Positions 17,428 through 26,366 of a DNA stretch of 64,000 bases are shown here, piece after piece. The position numbers and the translations under genes were made by a program. Numbering within the stretch: the stretch's first letter is position 1; each line of letters starts with the position of its first letter. Source of the stretch: Acidobacteriota bacterium (GTDB taxonomy: Bacteria; Acidobacteriota; Thermoanaerobaculia; Gp7-AA8); the NCBI GenBank assembly GCA_021325515.1, contig JAJPHC010000054.1, positions 1-64,000 on the forward strand, written 5' to 3'. The notes beneath the pieces are model-generated. The model saw only the letters and a list, made by a program, of their open reading frames with translations, did not search any database and was not told the origin of the DNA.

Positions 17428-18675
17428 AACCTGTTGCGACTCCTCCCAACGGCGGGCGCACGCATGCAGCTCTTCGTCAGTGAGCACTCGATTCGTATTC
17501 TTCGCCAGCGCGAACATCTCTTTCGCCAGCGACTCTTCCTGTGGATAACCATGTGCGGCGAGCCAGTAAATCACATTCGACAGCCCGCACATCGGTCCCA
17601 CTTCAATGATCTGCTGCAGGCCGAACATCCCTGCCGGAACGCCGGAGTAAACGCGATCGGCCAGCCATTCACTCCCCTTCTTCTTCGCCTTGATGATGGC
17701 CGCCGCGTGAACGCCGGTTCCGGTGCGGAACGCATCGCGGCCGAAGACGGGATACTGATCAGGGAGCGGAATCCTCACGGCGCCGGAGACGAACTTCACG
17801 TAGTCGCCGAGCTGCGTCAGATCGTTGTCGATCCAACCCATCAGTTTCAGATTCACCATCAGGAGATCGATGGGCGTGTTCCCGACGCGCTCGCCAATAC
17901 CGGCCGCCGAGCCATGCACGCGGTCGGCACCTGCTTCGAGCGCGGCGATGGAGTTGATCACGCCGAGGCCGCGATCGCTGTGGCCGTGCCAGTCGACTTT
18001 CACTTCGGGATTCAGCCGGTCGCGCAGCGCGACGACGAAGCGGATCACATTGCGCGCGCCCCACGGAGTCGCATGCCCGACGGTATCGCAGACGCAGATG
18101 CGCTTTGCCCCCGCCTCGATCGCCGCGGTGTAGAGCTTCTCGATGTCCTCAGGCTTCGCGCGCGTCGTGTCTTCCGTGACATACATGACGGGGATGCCGT
18201 TCTCCGTCGCGAAGCGCACCGCCTGCGCCGACTGCTTGATGATCCAGTCGAGATCCCACTCCTCCGCGAACTGGCGGATCGGTGACGAGCCGATGAAGAG
18301 ATCCGCCTCGATCGCGATGCCGACTCGCTGCGAGATCTCGATGATCGGCTTCACATCGTTCTCGTGGGTCCTTCCCGCTGCGCTGGGATAGACCGAGAGC
18401 CGGTTGTCGACGATCTCACGCGCGAGCCGCTCTACCGTCTTCTGCACATGCACGCCGGCACCGGGCAGGCCGATGTCGGCATTGTCGATGCCGATGGCGT
18501 GCATGTAATGAAGGATGCGGATCTTCTCGTCGATGGACGGATCGGTGACGGACGGCGACTGCAGTCCGTCGCGCAGCGTCTCGTCGTCGAAATCGACTTT
18601 CCTCGACGAAGGCCGCGCCGGTTTCTCGCCCGACACGTTCCAGTCGTAAATGAGGCTTTCGAGGTTCTCGGTCAT
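17407..18675 (-). CDS. LeuA-like acyltransferase of the HMG-CoA lyase/isopropylmalate synthase family
   Basis: 422 residues. TIM-barrel start with DETLRDGLQSP (family DxTLRDG), metal-binding HxH in DWHGHSDRGLG, and the GIGERVGNTPIDLL strand seen in 2-isopropylmalate and homocitrate synthases. These enzymes condense acetyl-CoA with a 2-oxoacid. It has no long C-terminal LeuA regulatory domain, so feedback control by leucine is not evident. The last codons (VARVAER and TAG) lie inside the tRNA-Leu gene. On the 5' side the RAYT/REP cassette ends 12 bases before the REP-adjacent gap. Exact substrate uncertain: isopropylmalate, citramalate or homocitrate. Confidence 0.8.
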   Translation of the reverse strand: MTENLESLIYDWNVSGEKPARPSSRKVDFDDETLRDGLQSPSVTDPSIDEKIRILHYMHAIGIDNADIGLPGAGVHVQKTVERLAREIVDNRLSVYPSAAGRTHENDVKPIIEISQRVGIAIEADLFIGSSPIRQFAEEWDLDWIIKQSAQAVRFATENGIPVMYVTEDTTRAKPEDIEKLYTAAIEAGAKRICVCDTVGHATPWGARNVIRFVVALRDRLNPEVKVDWHGHSDRGLGVINSIAALEAGADRVHGSAAGIGERVGNTPIDLLMVNLKLMGWIDNDLTQLGDYVKFVSGAVRIPLPDQYPVFGRDAFRTGTGVHAAAIIKAKKKGSEWLADRVYSGVPAGMFGLQQIIEVGPMCGLSNVIYWLAAHGYPQEESLAKEMFALAKNTNRVLTDEELHACARRWEESQQVARVAER

Positions 18676-18686
18676 TGAAGTGCAGA

Positions 18687-18715
18687 GTGTAGGACAGGCG
18701 CCCTCGCCTGTCCTA
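18687..18715 (+). repeat. REP hairpin, copy A1 (GTGTAGGACA family)
   Basis: GTGTAGGACAGGCG, loop CCCT, CGCCTGTCCTA: an 11-bp perfect stem (18690-18700 with 18705-18715). The GTAG tetranucleotide sits at the 5' foot of the stem, as in classical REPs recognised by RAYT transposases. The stop codon of the RAYT gene (18713-18715) is part of the right arm. It is inverted relative to copies A2/A3 on the other side of the RAYT gene. Confidence 0.85.
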
Positions 18716-19174
18716 GGGTTTCAGCTCCCCCGGCCAGAGCCAGGGATAATCTTCGGCACGTGTAACCAACCCGCGCCTTACGGGATTCTCTCTCACGTAC
18801 TCGATCTTCTTACTCAGACTCTCGCTGGAACGCAGAATGTGGTCGAAGGATTCGCCCAACCACAGTGGCCCCCTGCGACCCGCCGCGCGGTTGACCAGGT
18901 GAGAGGACGTTCCCTTCAGCCGCTGCATGATGAGCGACAAGTTCCAATCATCGTACGGCGTGAGAATCAGGTGCATGTGGTCCGGCATCACAACCATCTG
19001 ATGAATCCAGCAGGTGACTTCGTGATCGCGAACACACGTATCGAGGATGATCGAGCGCGATTCGGGAGACAGGATTTCCCACCCGATCGTCGTGGCCGTG
19101 ACGAAATAGGTCTTCCCGCCGTTTTGAAGATGCGGCAGGTGGCGACGGGTCACGCAGGTGTCATGTCCGATCAT
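18713..19174 (-). CDS. REP-associated tyrosine transposase (RAYT, Y1 HUH family)
   Basis: 153 residues, normal for a compact RAYT. The N-terminus RRHLPHLQNGGKTYFVT matches the family opening. The HUH motif is MPDHMHLIL with H66 and H68. The probable catalytic Tyr126 lies in KIEYVRENPVRRGLV, followed by DYPWLWPG. All expected catalytic residues are present, so it appears intact. RAYTs cut single-stranded REP DNA and are thought to spread REP/REPIN sequences. The flanking and dispersed hairpins of matching sequence are the obvious substrates. The TAG stop comes from the REP itself. Confidence 0.93.
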   Translation of the reverse strand: MIGHDTCVTRRHLPHLQNGGKTYFVTATTIGWEILSPESRSIILDTCVRDHEVTCWIHQMVVMPDHMHLILTPYDDWNLSLIMQRLKGTSSHLVNRAAGRRGPLWLGESFDHILRSSESLSKKIEYVRENPVRRGLVTRAEDYPWLWPGELKP

Positions 19175-19195
19175 GGACCGAGGCTACCTCGGTCC
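19175..19195. promoter_or_regulatory. Perfect hairpin abutting the RAYT start codon
   Basis: GGACCGAGG, loop CTA, CCTCGGTCC: a 9-bp perfect stem ending one base before the RAYT ATG (19174). It would occupy the ribosome-binding region of the mRNA, so it may limit RAYT translation or be a transposase-binding site. Neither is shown. Confidence 0.6.
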
Positions 19196-19231
19196 GGTAT
19201 CGCGTGGATTTGTTCTACATTCTGTGGAGGG

Positions 19232-19259
19232 GGACAGGCGGGGGCGCCTGTCCTACACG
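19232..19259 (-). repeat. REP hairpin, copy A2 (GTGTAGGACA family)
   Basis: GGACAGGCG, loop GGGG, CGCCTGTCC, then TACACG. The GTAG foot is on the minus strand, so it faces opposite to A1. Identical over 28 bases to A3, from which it is separated by 9 bases. Confidence 0.85.
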
Positions 19260-19268
19260 GGCTGGAAC

Positions 19269-19296
19269 GGACAGGCGGGGGCGCCTGTCCTACACG
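19269..19296 (-). repeat. REP hairpin, copy A3 (GTGTAGGACA family)
   Basis: Exact 28-base duplicate of A2. Its tail forms the stop codon of the crotonase gene: the minus strand reads GTG TAG GAC at the end of that reading frame. Confidence 0.85.
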
Positions 19297-20066
19297 CCTT
19301 TGAACTGCGCCGCTCTCTTCTCCAGGAATGCCCCCATTCCCTCCTTCATGTCCTCCGTCGATGCGAGGAGGCCGAAGAGTGTGGCTTCGAGGAAGAAGCC
19401 TTCGTCGAGCGGCATCTCGCTGCCGCTCATCACGGCTTCGATCGCTGCGCGCACCGCGAGAGGACCGCGCGACGCGATCTTCTTCGCCATCTCCATCGCG
19501 ACATTCATCAGCTCCTCTGCCGCGACGACCTTGTTCACGAGCCCGATGCGCTCCGCTTCCGCCGCCGGAATGCGATCCCCAGTCAGAATCAGTTCCAGCG
19601 CTTTCCCCTTGCCGAGAAGACGCGCCATCCGCTGCGTACCGCCATAGCCCGGAATGATGCCGAGCGTGACTTCCGGCAGTCCGAGCTGCGCGCGATCCGA
19701 CGCGATGCGGATGTGACACGCGAGCGCGAGCTCGCATCCGCCGCCGAGCGCGAAGCCATTGATCGCAGCGATCACAGGCTTCGGAAACCGCTCGATGCTG
19801 GCGAAGACGGCCTGTCCCTTCTCCGACGTCGCCTTGCCGGTGATCGGCGTCATCTTCGCCAGTTCGCCGATGTCGGCACCGGCGACGAAGGCCTTCTCTC
19901 CGCCCCCGGTAAGAATGACCGCCTTCACCGACTCGTCGGCGCGAGCCTGTTCGAACGCTTCGTTGATCTCCTGCACCGTCTGCGCATTGAGCGCGTTCAG
20001 CACCTTCGGACGATCCACCGTGATGATGGCCACGCCATCGCGAGTCTCGATTCGTACGTTTTCCAT
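19290..20066 (-). CDS. Enoyl-CoA hydratase (crotonase)
   Basis: 258 residues from the ATG at 20066; a GTG at 20072 overlapping the upstream stop codon is the alternative. Crotonase fold with oxyanion-hole FVAGADIGEL and both catalytic glutamates, in GGGCELALACHI and LPEVTLGIIPGYGGTQR. It would hydrate crotonyl-CoA or similar enoyl-CoAs. It directly follows the 3-hydroxyacyl-CoA dehydrogenase gene, giving two successive beta-oxidation steps. Its final Val and stop codon lie inside REP copy A3. Confidence 0.92.
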   Translation of the reverse strand: MENVRIETRDGVAIITVDRPKVLNALNAQTVQEINEAFEQARADESVKAVILTGGGEKAFVAGADIGELAKMTPITGKATSEKGQAVFASIERFPKPVIAAINGFALGGGCELALACHIRIASDRAQLGLPEVTLGIIPGYGGTQRMARLLGKGKALELILTGDRIPAAEAERIGLVNKVVAAEELMNVAMEMAKKIASRGPLAVRAAIEAVMSGSEMPLDEGFFLEATLFGLLASTEDMKEGMGAFLEKRAAQFKGV

Positions 20067-20068
20067 GA

Positions 20069-20953
20069 TCACTTCGCCTTATCGAACGGAACCGGCTTCT
20101 CGCCGGAGTAGTCGTAGAAGCCTGCGCCCGTCTTGCGTCCATACCGGCCCGCGAGCACCATCTTGCGCAGCAGCGCGGGCGACGCGAAGCGCTTCTCGCG
20201 ATACTCCTCGAACATCACGTGCGTGATGTAGTAAGTCGTATCGAGGCCGACGAAGTCGAGCAGCGTGAAGGGTCCTATCGGATAGCCGCAGCCGAGCTGC
20301 ATCGCCTTGTCGATGTCTTCGATCGAGCCGACGCCTTCCTCATACGCCCGAATCGCGTCGAGGATGTACGGCACGAGCAGACGGTTGACGATGAAGCCGG
20401 AGTTGTCGCGGCACGACACCGCTTCCTTCCCGAGCGACTTCGCAAAGGCGAACGCTTCATCGAAGGCCGCGTCGCTGGTAAGGATCGTGCGAACGACTTC
20501 CACGAGCTTCATCATGGGAACAGGATTGAAGAAATGAAGACCGACGAACTGCCTGGGACGCGCCGTCGCCATCGACAGCTCGGTGATGGTCAGCGACGAC
20601 GTGTTCGACGCGAAGATCGCTTCCTTCTTCACGATCCTGTCGAGCGCCGCGTACGTCTCCTTCTTCAGCTCCGCATTCTCGATGATCGCCTCGATCACGA
20701 TGTCGCAATCGGCGAGATCTTCGAGATTCGTCGTCCCCTTGAGGCGGCCCATGCAGGCATCCATGTCGGCCTGCTGCATCTTTCCCTTCTCGACGAACTT
20801 GCCGAGGGATTTCTGGATGCCGGAGATTCCCTTGTCGAGAAACTTCTGTTCGACCTCGCGCACGACCGTCTCGTATCCGGCCTGCGCGGCGACCTGAGCG
20901 ATTCCCGAGCCCATGAGGCCGCAGCCGAGAATGCCCACTTTCCTGATTGCCAT
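20069..20953 (-). CDS. 3-hydroxybutyryl-CoA dehydrogenase
   Basis: 294 residues from the ATG at 20953, which has AGGAAG upstream. N-terminal NAD-binding Rossmann motif VGILGCGLMGSGIAQ. Further on are FASNTSSLTITELS, FVGLHFFNPVPMMKLVEVV with the catalytic His region, and GFIVNRLLVPYILDAIRAYEEGV. It oxidises 3-hydroxyacyl-CoA to 3-oxoacyl-CoA. First gene of a two-gene operon with crotonase. Together with glutaryl-CoA dehydrogenase at 50823 it would complete glutaryl-CoA to acetoacetyl-CoA. Confidence 0.95.
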   Translation of the reverse strand: MAIRKVGILGCGLMGSGIAQVAAQAGYETVVREVEQKFLDKGISGIQKSLGKFVEKGKMQQADMDACMGRLKGTTNLEDLADCDIVIEAIIENAELKKETYAALDRIVKKEAIFASNTSSLTITELSMATARPRQFVGLHFFNPVPMMKLVEVVRTILTSDAAFDEAFAFAKSLGKEAVSCRDNSGFIVNRLLVPYILDAIRAYEEGVGSIEDIDKAMQLGCGYPIGPFTLLDFVGLDTTYYITHVMFEEYREKRFASPALLRKMVLAGRYGRKTGAGFYDYSGEKPVPFDKAK

Positions 20954-20994
20954 TGGCGTGACTTCCTTTCTGAAAAATCCGGCGGATTCTATAT

Positions 20995-21023
20995 GAGGGA
21001 TGAAGGGATGAGGGATGATGGAT
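20995..21023. repeat. Short heptamer repeat (GAGGGAT)
   Basis: GAGGGAT, GAAGGGAT, GAGGGAT, GATGGAT in series between the divergent dehydrogenase and MFS genes. The MFS start codons at 21015 and 21018 lie inside the repeat. Confidence 0.5.
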
Positions 21024-22202
21024 GACACAGTGAGCGCGTCCCGCCGATTGCGGCCTCAGGTCATCCTCCTGGGGCTCGTTTCCCTCTTGAACGACTCGGC
21101 GAGCGAGATGATCTATCCGCTGCTGCCGGTGTTCCTCACGACGACTCTGGGAGCGAGCGCCTTCGATGTGGGAATGATCGAAGGCCTCGCCGAAGCGCTC
21201 GCCTCGATCCTCAAGTATTACGCCGGCGCCTGGTCCGACAGGTTGCGAAAGCGCAAGACGATGATCAGCAGCGGCTACGCACTGGCCGCCGGATCGCGGG
21301 CGCTGATCGCAGCCGCCGTCGCCTGGCCCTGGGTGCTCGCCGCGCGTCTGATCGATCGCACCGGGAAAGGCATTCGCTCCGCGCCGCGCGATGCGCTCAT
21401 CTCCGACGTGACGCCGGTCGAGCAACGCGGCCGCGCGTATGGCTTTCATCGCGCTCTCGATCACACCGGCGCGATCGTCGGGCCCTTGATGGCCGTCGCG
21501 CTGCTGCAGGGATTTCATCTGCCGCTGCGCACCGTCTTCTACATCGCGGTCATTCCCGGCGCCATCGCCGTCATCCTTCTGATGACGCTCCTCACGGAGC
21601 CTGATCGAGAGCCGGTCGTGCGCAGCGCGACAGAAGCGAGGGCGCCGCTACCGCGCCCGTTCTGGGGCGCGCTCGCCTCGATTGCGCTCTTCTCGCTTGC
21701 GAATTCCAGCGACGCGTATCTGCTGCTGCAGGCGCGAGCCGCCGGCATCGCGACCTCGATGCTCCCGCTTCTGTGGGCCGCGCATCATGTGATCAAGTCG
21801 CTCTTCTCCACGCGCGCCGGCGCGCTGTCCGATCGGATGAACCGGCGCACACTGCTCGTGATCGGCTGGAGCTGTTACGCGGCCATCTACTTCGCGTTTC
21901 CCTTCGCGCACTCGATGAGGTCCTTCTTCGTGCTGTTCGTCGTCTACGCGATTCCATTCACACTGACGGAGGGGGCGGAGCGCGCGTGGATCAGCACGCT
22001 CGTGCCGGCCGATGCGCGCGGAAGAAGCTTCGGCCTCTACTACCTCGCGACCGGCATCTTCGTCCTCCTCGGCACGCTCCTCTTCGGCATGCTCTACGAC
22101 CACGTCTCGCGCAGCGCCGCGTTCTTCACCGGCGCAGCGATCGCGGTCGTCGCGGCGCTGTCGCTGTTGCTGCGCAGTGGGGACGTCTCGCCCGCACGTT
22201 GA
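21015..22202 (+). CDS. MFS transporter
   Basis: 395 residues with about twelve membrane segments. The first loop motif appears as GAWSDRLRKRKT (family GxxSDRxGRR) and the region DRTGKGIRSAPRDALISD is typical of a subgroup of uncharacterised bacterial MFS permeases. The substrate cannot be deduced. Divergent from the dehydrogenase operon, convergent with pncA (3-base gap). Confidence 0.88.
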   Translation: MMDDTVSASRRLRPQVILLGLVSLLNDSASEMIYPLLPVFLTTTLGASAFDVGMIEGLAEALASILKYYAGAWSDRLRKRKTMISSGYALAAGSRALIAAAVAWPWVLAARLIDRTGKGIRSAPRDALISDVTPVEQRGRAYGFHRALDHTGAIVGPLMAVALLQGFHLPLRTVFYIAVIPGAIAVILLMTLLTEPDREPVVRSATEARAPLPRPFWGALASIALFSLANSSDAYLLLQARAAGIATSMLPLLWAAHHVIKSLFSTRAGALSDRMNRRTLLVIGWSCYAAIYFAFPFAHSMRSFFVLFVVYAIPFTLTEGAERAWISTLVPADARGRSFGLYYLATGIFVLLGTLLFGMLYDHVSRSAAFFTGAAIAVVAALSLLLRSGDVSPAR

Positions 22203-22205
22203 GCA

Positions 22206-22832
22206 TCAGGTGCGGACGAGGGCGTCCGCACTCCTCTGGATCAAGACACCTTCTGCGCGCATCTCCTCGATCGCCCGCTCCGTGTCGCCCGGATGCAATT
22301 CCACGCCGCGACAGCCCTCGATGATCACATGCGTCGTGAAGCCGAGCTTCACCGCGTCGAGCGCCGAGAACTTCACGCAGTAATCGGTGGCGAGGCCGAG
22401 GATGTAGACGTGCGTCACTCCCTGCTCGCGCAGGTATTCGCCGAGTCCCGTGGAGCGGCGATGGCCGTTGTCGTAAAAGCCGCTGTAGCTGTCGATGTCG
22501 GGATCGACGCCTTTGCGAAAGACGCCGGCGACGCGCGAGAGATCGAGGCCCGAATGGAACTCGGCCCCGCGCGAGTGCTGCACGCAGTGGTCCGGCCATA
22601 GGACCTGCGGCATCCCGGCGAGCTCGATGACCTCGCCCGGTTTGCGGCCGGGATGGTTCGACGCGAAGCTGCCGTGATCCTGCGGATGCCAGTCCTGAGT
22701 CGCGACGATGAGCTCGAACGATTTCTGCACGCGATTCGCGACCGGCACGACCTCATCGCCGTGCGCCACGGCGAGCGAGCCGCCGGGGATGAAATCGTTC
22801 TGAATGTCGACGAGAATCAGCGCTTCGGTCAT
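22206..22832 (-). CDS. pncA: Nicotinamidase
   Basis: 208 residues. Catalytic triad visible as D9 (LVDIQNDF), K107 (FRKGVD) and C152 (LATDYCVKF); metal ligands D47 and H49 in TQDWHP, plus the WPDHCVQ segment. It hydrolyses nicotinamide to nicotinate, feeding PncB encoded in the same operon. The start overlaps the nrtR stop by 4 bases (ATGA). The last eight codons (SADALVRT) are encoded by a GTGCGGACG-family hairpin, an unusual origin for a C-terminus. Confidence 0.95.
   Translation of the reverse strand: MTEALILVDIQNDFIPGGSLAVAHGDEVVPVANRVQKSFELIVATQDWHPQDHGSFASNHPGRKPGEVIELAGMPQVLWPDHCVQHSRGAEFHSGLDLSRVAGVFRKGVDPDIDSYSGFYDNGHRRSTGLGEYLREQGVTHVYILGLATDYCVKFSALDAVKLGFTTHVIIEGCRGVELHPGDTERAIEEMRAEGVLIQRSADALVRT
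22209..22232. repeat. GTGCGGACG-family hairpin, copy D1
   Basis: GTGCGGACG, loop AGGG (read with the shared base), CGTCCGCAC: a 9-bp stem inside the 3' end of pncA and 7 bases from the convergent MFS stop codon. Shares its stem with copies at 29859 and 52062. Confidence 0.75.
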
Positions 22833-23506
22833 ATCTCGAAATTGAATCCGGCCCGCACCAGCTGCTCATACTTCTTCCGGTTGAACGAATAGAGCCGCGC
22901 GGCGCGATGCGCCACATCCTGCTCGATCTCGTCGAGCTCGAGCAGAAATCCCATGCTCAGAATCTTCTTGCGAAAATTGCGCTTGTCCAGCGGCCGCTCG
23001 AGGATCGTCTCATACAGATGCTGCAACTGCGAGAGTGTGAACTTCGGCGGCAGCAGTTCGAAGCCGATCGGCTGATAGCGCACCTTCCCCTGCAGCCTCG
23101 CCAGTGCCACGTCGATGATCCGCGCATGATCGAACGCAAGCTTCGGCAGATCGTCGACGGAGAACCACGCCGCCTGCGCGGCATCGCTCGCGGCACGGAT
23201 GCGGTGATCGCTCAATTTCACGAGCGCGTAATACGCCACGGTGACGACGCGCTCGCGCGGATCGCGATCGAGCTCGCCGAACGTGTAGAGCTGCTCGAGG
23301 TAGAGCTTCGTGATGCCCGTCTCTTCCTCGAGCTCGCGCCGCGCCGCATCTTCGACGGTTTCATCGGGGAGGACGAAGCCGCCCGGCAGCGCCCACTTGC
23401 CCTTGAAGGGAGGAATCTCGCGCTCGATCAGCAGCACTTTGAGATCGCCGTCATCGAAGCCGAAGACGACGCAATCGACCGTCAGTGCGATGTGCGGCGT
23501 CGTCAT
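22829..23506 (-). CDS. nrtR: NrtR-type Nudix transcriptional regulator of NAD metabolism
   Basis: 225 residues. The N-terminal Nudix domain carries a complete Nudix box (residues 42-65: GG..L..E....AA.REL.EETGI), so ADP-ribose hydrolysis may be retained as well as ligand sensing. The C-terminal part (about 150-225, ending [16 protein letters not shown]) is the winged-helix DNA-binding region of NrtR. It lies inside the NAD salvage operon, overlapping nadE and pncA by 4 bases each. It is expected to repress the operon from the palindrome at 27807-27827 and to release with ADP-ribose or related ligands; this is family knowledge. Confidence 0.92.
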   Translation of the reverse strand: MTTPHIALTVDCVVFGFDDGDLKVLLIEREIPPFKGKWALPGGFVLPDETVEDAARRELEEETGITKLYLEQLYTFGELDRDPRERVVTVAYYALVKLSDHRIRAASDAAQAAWFSVDDLPKLAFDHARIIDVALARLQGKVRYQPIGFELLPPKFTLSQLQHLYETILERPLDKRNFRKKILSMGFLLELDEIEQDVAHRAARLYSFNRKKYEQLVRAGFNFEI

Positions 23507-25445
23507 AGCTCTTCCAGCTCCTTCTCGAATCCTCCGGAGAGAATCGGAAAGCGGCACCAGGTCTTCGGATCGAGATTCTCGTCGTCGAGATGGAACGACG
23601 GCGCATAGCGCTCGCGCTTCCACTGATTGCGCGACCAGAGCCGGAAGAAGCGGCGCACCCACGCTTCCAACTGCTCGTCCGTGTACTGCGGAAATGCGCC
23701 GCGCACGAGCGTGAGGACATCGGCGGGCGCTCGCTTGTCGCGGATCGCCGCACGCTCGATCGCATCGAGCAGCGGGTACGGCATGAGATCCTCTTCGTCG
23801 GTCTGATGCCGGTCCGCGGGACGAAGCTCCGCGGTCGGCGCGAGGCGATTCACCGCGGCCAGCGCAGGCACGCGCGGCTCCATCGCGCGCAGCCACTCGC
23901 GGATGAACGCCTTGTCGATGCCGGCGAGGGGCGAGAGTCCGCCGCTCGTATCTCCGTCCATCGTCGCGTATCCGACAGCAGCCTCGGAACGATTGCTCGT
24001 CGCCAGCAGCAGCGCGTTGTTGATGTTGGCCAGCATCCAGGCCGACGGCGCTCGAACCCGCGCCTGCAGGTTCTGCAGCGTGACGTCGTCGTCGGTCCAG
24101 GTGAGCGTGCGGCCGATGGCCTGCTCGATGCGCTGCCGGTAATCGCCGACGATTTCCTCGACGTCGATTTCGTAATGCGTTGCGCCGGCAGCATCGGCGA
24201 CCGCTCTCGCCGCGTCACGCGTCGTGCTCGAGCTGTTCGCGGTCGATTGATAGATCGTCGTGAGGAGCTTGCTGATGATTTCTCTCGGAGTCGAGCAGGC
24301 CTGAATCTTCGTGATGTACGCGAGACGCTGTTTGAAGCCATCCAGCCCTAACTCACTAATGCCACGCTGCACCATCGAGGCGATGAGCACGGCGACGGTT
24401 GCGGAGTCGGCGCCGCCGCTCAGGCTGACGACGAAGCCGTGTGATTTGCTCTTTCTGAGGTAATCGAAGAGCGCGAGAGTTTCGGCGAGCTCGAACTCTT
24501 CCTGCTTCGTCTCGCTCTCGTAGTCGCCGGACGGGACGTCCGGTGACTGCGGTCGGGACGCCCGCGCTCCGAGAGTCACGGGGACGCGCTCGCCGGCTTC
24601 GTGGACCAGCGTCGGCGTGAAGCTCGCGGTGGAGGCCTGCATGTGCCGCGTCGCGTCCACGTCGACCACCGCCGTCGTCAGATCCACTTCGGCGAACGAG
24701 AAGCGTTTCCCCGATGCGACCAGCGCGCCGCAAGTCGCGATCAGCGCGCCGCCGTCGTAGATCGCGCGCCCCGCCTCGTTCCCCACGAGATTCGCGTAGA
24801 CATACGTCACGCCGAACGCACGCGAGCCTTCGATGACGAATCGCCGGCGCGTCTCGAGCTTGCCGAATGCGAAGTGGCTCGCGCTCGGATTGAGAATGAC
24901 ATCGATCCCCTTCTGCGCCAGGCGCGATCCGGGGCGGCTCGCGACCCATGCATCCTCGCAGATCTCGAAGCCTATGCCGATGCCGCCGGCGTCGATGTGC
25001 AGATCGCCGATCGGATACTCGCGTCCGTCGGGCGCGACGTACAGCGAGCGCACGCCCGCCGGCCATGGCTTGAACCAGCGCGGCTCGTAGTGAATCCCAT
25101 CCCCGGCGAGATGCTGCTTGGGGACGAACGCGACGATCTCGCCGTCGCACAGGACCGCGGCGCAATTGAAAAGCGCATTCCCATGCATCACCGGCAGGCC
25201 GACCGAGACGAGCATGCCGCGCGTCTCACTAACCAGCGACTGCAGCACCTTCCACGACTCGCTCAACGTGCCGCTGCCGAGGAAGGCGTCTTCGCAGCCG
25301 TAGCCGGAGATCGCAAGCTCGGGAAGGCAGAGGATCGACACGTCCTCGCGCTGCGCGCGCCCGATCGCCTCCAGGAGATGCTCTCGATTCGATTTCCAGG
25401 CGAGCGGCGTCTGATTCACGCTCCCCGCCGCGACGCGGATGAGTC

Positions 25446-25449
<4 letters not shown>
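23503..25449 (-). CDS. nadE: Glutamine-dependent NAD+ synthetase
   Basis: 648 residues in two domains. The N-terminal nitrilase-type glutaminase (about 1-280) shows the Glu-Lys-Cys triad in [22 protein letters not shown] and GFEICEDAW. The C-terminal ATP-pyrophosphatase synthetase (about 300-640) has the P-loop [12 protein letters not shown] and [21 protein letters not shown]. It amidates nicotinate adenine dinucleotide to NAD using glutamine. ATGA overlaps join it to prs upstream and nrtR downstream. Confidence 0.96.

Positions 25450-26362
<913 letters not shown>

Positions 26363-26366
<4 letters not shown>

Larger units (their letters stand above)
18687..19296. mobile_element. RAYT-REP cassette (REPtron-like)
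   Basis: A single REP-associated tyrosine transposase gene (18713-19174) is bounded by REP hairpin A1 on the left and by two direct REP hairpins A2 and A3 on the right, in inverted orientation. A separate hairpin (19175-19195) abuts the transposase start codon. No second gene, cargo or IS terminal repeat is present, which fits a domesticated RAYT unit better than an insertion sequence. Confidence 0.8.

Noticed and set aside
18687-19296. Full IS200/IS605 insertion sequence
   Set aside because: Only a RAYT-type Y1 transposase is present. There is no TnpB, and the flanking hairpins are REP-like and dispersed elsewhere.
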